DNA from: Phoronis australis
Taxonomy: Eukaryota > Phoronida > Phoronidae
NCBI GenBank assembly: GCA_002633005.1
Contig: NMRA01000111.1
Span: 655,112-719,111, forward strand
Direction of reading: 5' to 3'
Length of the DNA: 64,000 nucleotides
The notes under the pieces were generated by a model. The model did not search any database and was not told the origin of the DNA. It saw only the letters and a program-made list of their open reading frames with translations. Positions 10,597 through 22,500 of this stretch are shown here, in pieces (within the stretch, counting starts at the first letter, position 1; each line of letters opens with the position of its first letter). Position numbers and translations under genes: made by a program.

Positions 10597-13500
10597 ATGG
10601 ACGAGCAGATCCGTAAACTAGAGACTGAAAATGAGGCTTTGAAGAGTAAGCTGAAGACATACAAAGCACTGAGTATGATTTAACAATTGCTCAGTTACTA
10701 TAACTTAGACACTAAGTGTATAGTGAACAGCTTATAGTAGCATTGGCTGTTGTGGATTTACTAACTTAAACTATGTGCATTTAAAAGAAAAACACTATGA
10801 ACCACGTTCTGTGCCCTGCATCCATTGTCTGCGCTCAAAACTCAACTCGAAAATTAAACATTGGCTTTTCACCGTTTTATTAGCCAGTTTGTTCTGGGAT
10901 TAGTGGTCTGGTGGTGCGTGTTTATAACTCCGCAAAACAAAACTACTGAGATGACGAACAATAAAACATAATAGTGGGCTCACTACGTGATCCCTTCCAT
11001 TCCAATGCTATTTGTCTAGTCAAATTTTTTACAAGTCTCCATAGGTCACTTATGTCTGTTGCAGATTTGCCTGTTAGTGGGCTATGTGTACATTGTATAG
11101 ATTGTTTAAGGGAAATACTAATTATTCAGTTGTTCATGGTGATATTGTGGTAAATATGAGCTCTCCGCTTAATGAAGTTAAGCTGCTATGAAGCTATCTT
11201 CAGTCAAAATTTAGTGAGACCACGTACTGTTATAAAGTTGGTCTCTACTCTTTCTTTAGTTGATTAGAAGTGACTTCTGGACTTAGGGAGAATTGACATT
11301 TTGTGATTGCTTGAGACCTCGTTTGGCACTTAAATTGACATGCTGAATCAGAACGATGTTTTGGCTTGATGAAAAGGTTTTAGCGTCTCAATCATTATTG
11401 TATATTAATATTGTAGGTCATTTGTCACGCCGACAAGGACTCCATCACTGTGATCTATTAATTCACAGTGTACTTCAATGGTTTTACACATTGTAATGAT
11501 TCTGATGTGTTTTGCAGATGAACAACTCCGAATTGAAATACAAGACTTGAAAACTGAATGCTTGGAACTGAAAAAGGTAATTGTGGCATGCACGGCAACT
11601 TTCGTTAAAGGATCGTTTTCTTCTAACTTACAACCTGAAAATAAAAATTTTGAAAAACTAGTTGATTATTTGACTACATTATGTGCTTAATAAATCACAA
11701 GTTAAACCCCCAGAAGAATTATCAATTCAAAAAGTGCACTCTCCTAAAAAGCGTAGGAAACGGATAACGCACAGTGGGTCTTTTGGATACTAGCCCCATT
11801 ACAGTAAGAACTGTGTGCTTTCTGCTGCTTCATTTGACAACAGTTTCAGACTTGCACGTTTGGAAAGTTCTACTTGTGCCTGAGATGTGAGCAAAAAATT
11901 CCTATGTCCACTTATTAGGGCATTTGTGCTTAGGAATTGAAACATGATAGTGTTTTCAAGCAAGCTGATCTGAAAAATGCCTTTGCCATGATGTCACTTG
12001 ACTTTTACCCTATGACATGCACTAGTTTCTATTTTGGAAGGGTTAGCAGACCCTGTCACTCTTGTTGCCATTGATGTCCTGAGTAATCTGTTTGGGACAG
12101 ACATATTTTTGTATGATTGAGTAACCCGGTTTAGTAAGTAAGAATATATTCCCCTTTGTGTCATGCTTAAAAACTCTTTTAATTTTTATGTTTGAATAGC
12201 TTGGTGCCCAGGTTATGGCGAGGATACCTTGTTGTTTGTCTTAGGTTGTGTAATATTATGCCAAACATGCTGGAATGATTTATTAGTTACTTCCAGTAAT
12301 TGTTAAATGTGAGTGTGACTGCCAAAAAAACTAACAAAGTTCTTCGACTGAACCGTTTCAGAGAGGGTGACAGTTAAGTTTCTGTTTTGTTGATTTGATC
12401 TGATTGCAGTGTTAACATTTCATTTATATCTTTGATTCATGGAATGTTGAGAACTACTGCAATCATTAACATATATTAAGTTGTAAAATGGCATTCTCAT
12501 AAAGTCTGATCAGAAGGCATGTTATATTTGGGCCCTGGGTCTAATCTGTGTACTCGAAACTTTACTAAAAATTTACCAATTTCATGACATGCTTCGAGTA
12601 AACATACAAAGTTGTACTCGAATCCTTCAATATGATTCACTAAGTTTTGAGTCGAGTCTGGGTTTTGGGGGTTAGACTCTGGGCCATCACTTCTAATCTA
12701 CTGACTGAAAAAGTTCACTCACACACAAACTCTCCTCAAACACGTAGTCCGCTTTCTTATCATCTAACTCCAATTCAGGTGATGAGAGTATTAAGATATC
12801 AGTGGAGGAAGAGAAATTGCTGAAAGATGCAGCTTGAGTAAGTAAAAAGAACTAAACATGTTAAATGTTCTATTGTCACACTCTCTTTGTTGCTGTCCAT
12901 AGAGCATTTTTTATCTGTAATTGGTGATTTATCTTCTGCTATCACATCAGTCTAATTTATCTATTAAGGAGAAATTAAATGGTGGCTTGCATGATTTGGA
13001 AGAAGACCTTGAAGAAGACTCTTTACCCTCCATTTCAAGTTCATTAAGCTCCCCTGATGTAACTCATGAAGTGAGGAATTCCATTGGTGCAGTTAATCTG
13101 GCTGAACCTCGTGTCAAGGCAGCTGTAATATCACCGTTGGTAAGTTGCTTGGTTCGGTTATCTTTTGGTGGTTGACATGCAAACTAACCATTAAGAATAC
13201 CGTGTTCCCCATCACTGAATACTGGCCACGGACCAAAGTCGAGTTATTGATTGCATAATAGCCATGACAACTTGTTGGTCTTTGTATATTGTGTGAACAT
13301 TGTTGGAGTGGGAGGCATTGAACCATTTATTCTTATCACTCAAAAACTACTGCTGGCAGGCGTTACTCATGTTAATTTTTTTGCATGTTTGTTGAATTTG
13401 TTTTTTAATTTATCACCACCTGAGTTTTAGTTGAGTGTATCGAAGCTATGTAGTGATGATGGTATCAGTGTAATTGAGTAGCACTTTTAAAAAACTCACA

Positions 13501-16500
13501 ATGTTGGAATCAAAACATATAATTGTAAATCTTTATCACAGTCAAGAGTTTAATGAATGATGCTGATATATGAACACCTTTGAAGCCGGTCAAACCTATG
13601 GTTTCATAATATTATGTTTCCTGTTGCAGTTTCATACATTGCAAAGGGTGCTTGCATGAAATGTTATGCTCATTTTTCTGGAGAGTTGTTTTGATGACAT
13701 ATTTGTGTGGTGAAGTCTTTGGTAAACTAGAGTTTCATTTGCCATCATTTCTGTTTGTGTTTTAGAATGATGCTTCATCCCTGAGAAGTCAGGACTTAAC
13801 GTCTGTTGAAGTGAACCAAGCTGCCGAATATTTTGCACAGTCAACTGGTGTCTCTACTTCACCTGCTGTTAAAACCTCTGTAGCCAGTGTTCTATCAACT
13901 GCAAAACTGGAAAAATCGAATCGCACTTACAAGGTGTGTAGTTGTCTGGTTGTTTAAAGTGCATATTTTGTGGCTAACAAAAATGTAGTAATAAAATTTA
14001 TCCCATACGCGTTGAATCTGTCGAGGGAAATTCGGCCATGTAATAAAGTTTTCCGTATTCACCTCCCGCACTACTTCAACAGTGACCTCTGACTTGAAAA
14101 GTTCAAAAGATAGGTCAATATCGACTCTACGTAGTTAGCCGGTTCGATCTCCAAATTTCGGAAAATAGTTTATTGTAATACAATAACAGCAGTGTAGATA
14201 ACGCTCAACATACAATCAGGTCTCAATCGTAACATCTGGAACAGGACTGTTAATTATATGCCAGTTCTCTGTTCTGTCTCAGTTTTCATGTGCTAATATG
14301 TTATTGTCTGCAACTCAGGTGCCGATTCCTCGGTAACTACAATATCAAATGTTGTTATTTAACTATTTTCAGGAGATGTTACAAGTTCAATGAAAAGTTA
14401 CCCTTGTTTTCATATCTGTTATCCCTTTTTATGCGCCCACATATTTATATGTGGACCCATTATGCCATCATCTCCGTCCGGGCGGCGTCCAGCGTCCGCT
14501 GCTCTATTTCCAAAACCCTTTGACATACATTCATGAAATTTGACACATATATTCCATTCATGAATGGGACGGCATGTGCGAACTTTCGGACGGATCCGAC
14601 TACCGGTGTGTCCCCTAGTGGCTGTTTTTTACGCTTATCTTTGTATTTTCAAAAGTCCTGAACGGATTTTCATGAAATTTGGTATGTTGGCACCTATTAG
14701 TGAGATGACGCTATCCTCCCGTTTTCAGATGGATTCGACATAGTTTGCGCCACCTAATGGCCATTTTTACTGTTTTCGAATCTGTATTTTTGCGTCCACC
14801 CCTCTATCAACCAAACCGCTCAAAGGATGATTGTGAAAATTGGCATGTATGTGGTTACTATAAAGAAGACAGCTGACAATGATTTTCAGATGATTTGGAC
14901 TACTGTGGCGCCTCCTAGTGGCAGTTTTGTTTTTTTTGCGCCTATGGCTGTATCTTCTAAACCGTTCGCAGGATCTTTACGAAATTTAATAAGTGTATCT
15001 ATATGATGTTAACAACAGATGGTGACGACTTTTGGATGGATCCGCCTACCAGTGTGCCCCCTAGTGGCAATTTTATTTTTTACGTTTACCTCTTTATCTT
15101 CACAAGTCCTTAACGGATTTTCATGAAATTTGGTATGTAGGAACCTATTAGTGCGATGACGCTATCCTCCCGTTTTCGAATGGATTCGACCTAGTTTGCG
15201 ACACCCAGTGGCCATTTTTACTGTTTTTGAGTCTGTTTTTTGGCGTCCACCCCTCTATCAACCAAACCGCTCTAAGTATGATTGTGAAAATTGGCATGTA
15301 TGTTCTTACTTGGAAGAGGACGATTGACGCTGAATTTCCCATGACTTTGATTACTGTGGCGCCTCCTAGTGGCAGTTTTTTTTGCGCCCATGGCTGCATC
15401 TCCCAAACCGTTTGCAGGATCTTTACTAAATTTAGCAAGTGTATTTATGTGATGTTGACAACGGACGATGACGACTTTAGGATGATTCTGGCTACCGGTA
15501 TGCCTCTAGTGGCAAATTAAGTATTTTACATTGACCTCTGTATTTTCATAGGTCTTCAGGTGTATACTTTGTGTTACTTCGTGACTATGAAGGAAAAGTT
15601 CCAAGTAGAAATTATTTGTTTCTGGCATTGTAATGCTGTGCTAATCTCGTATGTTGGTAAATTTGTTTTTAATTCTATGTTTCTGTGGTGCTTTAAGCAA
15701 CTGATGTATAGGATGTGCTTGTATTATGAAGATCACTCACATTTTGCCCCTAGCCTATTGAGGAGACAATGACCATGCCTTTCCATTTTGCAAAGTACAA
15801 CATACTACATATATGCCCTCTACTGGCCACTTTATGGTACCAATAAACAACCCTAGAAGGATACCGTATACGGTGCAATTGTTGGGGGCATTTCAACGCT
15901 CTGCGTTGCTCTTGTTAAGAAATAAATCGTTGCGGTGTTGTAACGCTGGATGGCAGGGATTTATCGGAGTGGGTCTTCAAATAAACGTTTCTCCCTCCAA
16001 CTTCTTCTTTGTGGCTGAATATGTGTTAGGCGGATCAGGTAGGGTAAAGAAAATGTCCTGGACGTCGGGTCCAGCGCTGTGTAACAACAGCTGACGTTTC
16101 TGTTTGTCATCCGTGCACTCAGTGGCATCGGCGTAAAGTTCAAAACCGCGAATCCAACGCTCCCATCGTTGGTATGTCGTCGCTGTATCGCCGTTTGGGT
16201 CGAATGGTGCAATGGAAGTAACGGTTATATTCACTGCCATGGTTCAACTTACTGCGGTTTTTGGTGGAATGTTTCTCGGGTTATCGGTGGGTTGACATCT
16301 ACTATTCTCGTCGCCAGATGCAGTGTTGTAACGCTGGATGGCAGGGATTTATCGGAGTGGGTCTTCAAATAAACTGACGGCCATTTTGCATACTTATATT
16401 CCCTGACCTTGAACCTCGATTAACGGCATCTATTGGTACATATGTGAACTACAATAACAGCGGATACTGCAATCGTCACTTTTAAAACTGTTTCTTTTAC

Positions 16501-19500
16501 TAGAGAAAACTTGCAGCCTAACGCGCAAGTACATACATATAGGATGTGTTCCGCCACGTGAACAGTCTGAGTGAAGTATTTAAAAAATCTACGGAAAAAA
16601 TGAAAGACACTAAATACAAAACCTACCTTAATTGGCGTACATGAAGTAGTATCCCACTCGACATTATTCCGGGTATCGACTTCGCCTTTTGGTCTCGGTC
16701 GATTGTTCGCTCTCTACAGGTCGCAATTTTCGTCCGATTTTCACGAAATTTGCACACAACGTGTAGATCGGGAATCGCTGGAACGCTATTGTTTTTGGTC
16801 ATGATCGGATACAAAATGGCGGACGTGGCAGCCATTTTGTATCCGATTTCACAGTCAAATACTCNACAGAGATCATCAAAACATGTGTGGATGCACCGGA
16901 TGGGTTGGTCGCTGACTCAGCTGACAGCCAAAACAAGTTTCCATAAACAAAAACAATTGGCTAGCAAAGAAATAATATCAATAAGTAATAACACTATCAA
17001 ACTAACATACTAAGAATTATATGTATCATGAATGTCACAGATTTCATGACAGGTGAACTGAAAGCCAGCCAGCTGCGTGCTTGCATAGGAACAACGGTAT
17101 CCGAAAATCTCGAATAATTCAAAAAGTAGACGTAGCGCAAAATGGAAAACATCTTCTGAAAGCCCGTCCACAACTATACCTACTTTGATAGAGCATACAA
17201 TCAACTACAATAAAGAACAATAGATGGCGCAACATTACGGACGAGGCATGCTTTACAGTAGGACAGTGCTGGCTGGGTCAGTCTGGTTCAACTAGGCATA
17301 ACCAGAACAAAGTGAGCTGAAAGCCAGCCAGCTGCGTGTGACCGAAGGAACAACGGTATCCGAAAATCTCGAATAATTCAAAAAGTAGACGTCGTAGCGC
17401 AAAATGGAAAATATCCTGAAAACCCGTTCAAAATTCTATCTAAAGTGGTAGTTTGGCAAAAATCCAAAAAATTTTCGAGAAAATTGAAAATTTGCCGTTT
17501 TTTTTGAAATTCAAAGTCAAATAACTCGAAAATGGTAAGTATGAGAAATACGCTCTCGCAGACTTTTTGAAAGGCAATACTTCAAGGAATCCACATGCAA
17601 AAATTCACGTCATTTGCTCTTCCCATAAAAAATGCGACATCAGAGCGATTGAAACCGTGTGAACATGCCCCCCAGCCGCCATCTTGAAAGTGACTTCCGG
17701 TTCAATAATTTTTTATAAAAGCTTATTAAACTCAACAAACACGTGACCAGTTTGAAAGTGATTGGTTTGCAAATGCGCCCCCTACAGGAGAAAATGTTTT
17801 TAGCCATATTTCGGGGTGCGCATGCGCCACGTCCAATATTTCCCCCATCTTTAACCGGAAGTCAATGATTTTCTGCACAGTTGTAGCACATGCGCTCTAG
17901 TAAATTCGTACTGATTTTCAGCCATGTACGTCGAAAAATGCGGCCTCTACGAGCATTTGACTGTGAAATCGGATACAAAATGGCCACCACGTCCGCCATT
18001 TTGTATCCGATCATGACCAAAAACAATAGGCTTCTAGGACTTTGTGATCTACACGTTGTGTGCAAATTTCGTGAAAATTGGACCAAAATTGCGACCTGTA
18101 GAGTGCAAACAAACAAACAAACAAAATGAAAGCGCTCCGAGGAGCGAACCTTGGCGAAATTAACCAAAAAGATGACGATAAAGATGATGACAAAGATGAC
18201 GAATATGACGACGATGGTGAAAAAAAGAAGTATTAATAACATACACATGGCGAACGTAGAGGTCCGAAATCAGTAAGAAAAAGGCTACAGTCTTGTGCGA
18301 CACTTGGCGAAAATAACGGAAAAGACAACGACGGAGATGATGATGAAGATGACGAAGATGATGACGAATATGATGATGGTGGTGNNNNNNNNNNNNNNNN
18401 NNNNNNNNNNNNNNNNNNNNNNNNNNNNNNNNNNNNNNNNNNNNNNNNNNNNNNNNNNNNNNNNNNNNNNNNNNNNNNNNNNNNNNNNNNNNNNNNNNNN
18501 NNNNNNNNNNNNNNNNNNNNNNNNNNNNNNNNNNNNNNNNNNNNNNNNNNNNNNNNNNNNNNNNNNNNNNNNNNNNNNNNNNNNNNNNNNNNNNNNNNNN
18601 NNNNNNNNNNNNNNNNNNNNNNNNNNNNNNNNNNNNNNNNNNNNNNNNNNNNNNNNNNNNNNNNNNNNNNNNNNNNNNNNNNNNNNNNNNNNNNNNNNNN
18701 NNNNNNNNNNNNNNNNNNNNNNNCAAAAAAAAAAAAAAAAACTTGCTGTCAGAGCAACATACTTGGCGGAAGAATTCCGCCAAGTAAAAAACAAACTTAG
18801 TGGAAGAGCAACATACTTGGCGAAATTTATTTCGCCAAGTAAAAAACTTAGTGGAAGAGCAACATACTTGGCGAAATTTATTTCGCCAAGTAAAAAACTT
18901 AGTGGAAGAGCAACATACTTGGCGAAATTTATTTCGCCAAGTAAAAACTTGCTGTCAGACCAACATACTTGACGGAATTCGAAGAATTCCGCCAAGTAAA
19001 AACTTCCTGTCAGACCAACGTACTTGGCGGAATTCTTCCGCCAAGTAACTAGCATGTAAGTGTACAATCATTTGTCAATGACTAAGTTCTATACCTTGGA
19101 GTCTTTCAAAAAAAAAAACATTTGCAATGCAAGCTAATTTATTGACAGTTTCCCACCCAGTCAGAGAAGGTGATGTTTTGATGAATGGTTATAAAATACT
19201 GACAAACAATCAGTGAACATGTGAATTATCCAATACGTTTTGGTAATTTCTACGCTGCCCATTATGGGTCATGTGGTGACTTGGCGGACCTGTCAAGTTT
19301 GATGGCCAAAGTACTTGGGAAATGCTTGTGTTGTAGTGTGTTGTAATTGACTGATTTCTGCCAGCTATATTGTGAACTCAGGGGTCAAGGATGGGTGACA
19401 CCAGACTGAACTATGTCACTCCTTTAAAATCTTATGTAAAATTGCTTGGTTCTGCTAAGTGGTTTTCTGCCATTTGTGAAATTATGCTTTTGACATTGAA

Positions 19501-22500
19501 TGTGACATTCAGAAAATAATGTTTGACTTACTTCCATGCTGAAGGTTGACACAAAGTGTATACATTAACATGACCCTTGTAAATGTGCAAAACAAGGTTG
19601 AAGACAAAATTATGGCATGTTTTTGTAATAACTGAATTGTAGCATCATTCATATACTTTTCATTAAAAACGAGTTTCACATGGCATTGATTAAAATTAAG
19701 TTTCGCTATCTGCTACCGCCTATCCAAACACATTTTATTTGCAGTCTGACAAAAGATTTCTGTTCAATTATAAAATCAAGAAATGAGCATGGGGGATAGT
19801 GCAGAGTTTAAAAATAAATTATTTTACTTGCTAATCACCCCGTGGGAGGGGGATACTTTTAAGTATTTCATGAATGACCTGGTACATTTCTGTGATCAAG
19901 ATTTTGCAGTCACCAACTTTTGTGGCTTGTTATGTATATTTTTTGTTAATTTATGTAGTTACCAATTTATACATTTGGTCTATGGTTTTAAAGCAGTGGT
20001 GTGTAATATCGTGGAAATTGCTTGGTTTGAATAGTCCAGGAGAATGGTATGTCAATACTGATTGTCAATGAGTACAACCACAAAGTTAGCATTCTATTCT
20101 TATCAGTCAGAGCAATATAATGTCAGTTTAAACACGTCATAAGATTGGCATTTGTGGAATCAAAATTGGTTCCTGAACATAGATATTTCGAAGAGGCCAT
20201 TACAAGCCAAAATTATGTAGCTTAAACATAGCCCTTCATTCAGTTATTGGTGATAGTTGATGGTGTTTTGTGATGGGTTGACTCATTTGTACATAACCTT
20301 TTGATTTTTTTGCCGTAGGCTGTTACTGTGATTGAATTAGGATATGTACTGCTCTTTGTGTCCAACTATATCCATGTCTTCCATTTAGTAAATTAAACTC
20401 AGCTTTTGACTCGGATCACATAACAATACTATTTGTTTTTTCAAAGAAGCTGGATACACAATAGAAAATTCTTAGAAAACTGAAAGTGAAACAAAAATGC
20501 TGAGACTTATTATTTGTTTAGTTTCATTCATAGTTTTTTAAGTGAATTCTCAATACAGTGAAAAAAAATCAACCATTATGAAACTGCAATCAGTTTTCTA
20601 GCTTTGCCATTGTGTAAAAAGCTAAACAAGATTATCTTTAAAATTCTTAGAAGAACTTCATCAATGCTCATGCAGTATTTCTAAGAAAACGCCATGTTTT
20701 TATTGAATTTGTGAGATTGTGTGGACTTCCAATTGGGTTAATATTGAATCTTGTGCTCGTTGATATGATTGATAACTGGGTAATTAACTTTGGAAGTGCT
20801 CCCAAAAAGTTGTTGACATTCTTAAAGTGTCATTGACCTAGTGACCTCGGGTTATTTCTGATTATAGCAATGTTTATTTTTGCTAGGAACATAACAAGGC
20901 TTTACTTGAAGAAAACAAAAATGTCCGTGACGAATGCACAAGACTAAGGTAAGTCTGTTGTCTCAGTGAATGTTGTTCAACAGTATTTTGTAATATTTCC
21001 ACTCGGTACAAAAACCCTTTCAGACTCTAAGGCTTTGATGAGTGGCAGGATGCTTCATCTGTTGTGTTATTATGACTGAACATATTAGTTTTGAGGCATA
21101 ATGTCGGTAGGTGAGTGATGTTGACTTGCATGACTGGTTGGCAAATTGTTCAGATGACTTTTACGTCACTGTTAATTGGATGCATCATAGGAAACTCTAA
21201 TCAGATAATGATAAGTTAAGTACTGGGTATGTCCATTCAATACATCATAATTCTTGTTTTAGCACGACACGTGTTCGCGTTGTTTTTTGTTGATTGTATT
21301 TTACTCTTCTTCAATTCGTGGTGCAGTACTGGCAGATCATGAATTCAATAACAGATGTGTAAACATGAAATCAGGTTTGCGAGACATGAGAAAAGTCTAA
21401 GTGTGGTTACATGCTTTACCTGTAATGCTTAACGATTTCTCGTAATAACTTGCAGCCCAGGTTATCAATGTCAATAGAAAGTTAGGGGCCCCCCTGTAGG
21501 CTTGCGTTATGCTTTGATATATTGTTTCAACCATTCGACTATGGTGCCTCCCATAAAGTTTTACCATAATTTGTGTTGATGCATGTGTACTTCAGTGAAC
21601 TTTATTAAGCACTTGCAACTAGCAAGAAATTAACAATAAGCTTTCTTTGTGAAATGTTGCAGACATGTTCCTGTTATAGGAACATGTCTCTTACAGTATT
21701 TTGTTTTCCATCTGACTATTGTGCCTTAGGATGATATTTGATTAACATCGAAATGTCATTTCCATGCTGCACTCTCGCATCGTTTTTGTTTTCCACTTCT
21801 TACTTCCTATCACAGATGTGACGGCTTGAGCGAATTTTTGAGTGGATCCGGCAATCAGGTTGTCCCTAGAAAAGTTAGTGTCTAAACGTGATTCTAGCTG
21901 CCTTTCTTGTGTTTTTGTGTCCTTTGTCAACTTCCAAACTTCTTGAAGAATCATAATGAGAGGTGGTAGGTGTGTTCCTATTGAGAACAGTATTTCTGAC
22001 TTGCTTTGCACTGCCGGTCTAAATGATGACATTAAGTTTACTAGCATTGCTGCATCTCCTGTATCTGTGCATGGTGGGTGCATATCAACACTCTGTGTTG
22101 CCCCAGTTACATAAAACATCATCTGTGGACGAGGCAAATAATGCAGAAAATCAATCACGACTCAAAAGAACAGAGACACGAAAAGTGAAAGTGCACCACC
22201 AAAGAGTAAAATGAATGAAAAACTTGGAAGCGAGGTCGATGACAAAAGCAAAAACAGCAATGACCCTGACAGGCGTGGCACCGATGTCAAACCAACAAAA
22301 GTACATTGAGGAATCAAATCAATATAAGAGCAGTCATCAAATGAGAAAATAATGAAAGACTTGAAAATGGTAAGTCAGCTGCGAGAAAGGATGACGCACT
22401 GCAGACAGGTCTTGAGGAAATATATTTACATACTAAGTTTCAAAAGATTGCCTCAAACAATTTCGATGCTAGATTATTCCAAAGAGGCTACCACAGCACC

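Larger units (their letters stand above)
13934..20886. other. TNIP intron 4, repeat-rich
   Basis: This 7-kb intron holds most of the repeats listed separately: a higher-order tandem repeat, an LTR-retrotransposon relic, a foldback pair, a direct repeat, the N gap and the palindrome array. From 19050 to 20886 I see only AT-rich unique-looking sequence with no credible exon. Confidence 0.7.

Noticed and set aside
12779-12838. Possible extra TNIP exon (frame DESIKISVEEEKLLKDAA)
   Set aside because: It has AG and GTAAG borders, but the coiled-coil frame does not match the phase of the preceding exon and ends in TGA before the donor. The gene joins cleanly without it.
14100-14160. GCCGGTTCGATCTCC, similar to a tRNA B box
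   Set aside because: No A box at the right distance and no cloverleaf can be drawn.
18160-19067. Long open frames across the N gap reading poly-Asp, poly-His and repeated AKYVALPLS-type peptides
   Set aside because: They run through unknown bases and tandem repeats; the peptides are products of the repeat period and have no domain or splice context.
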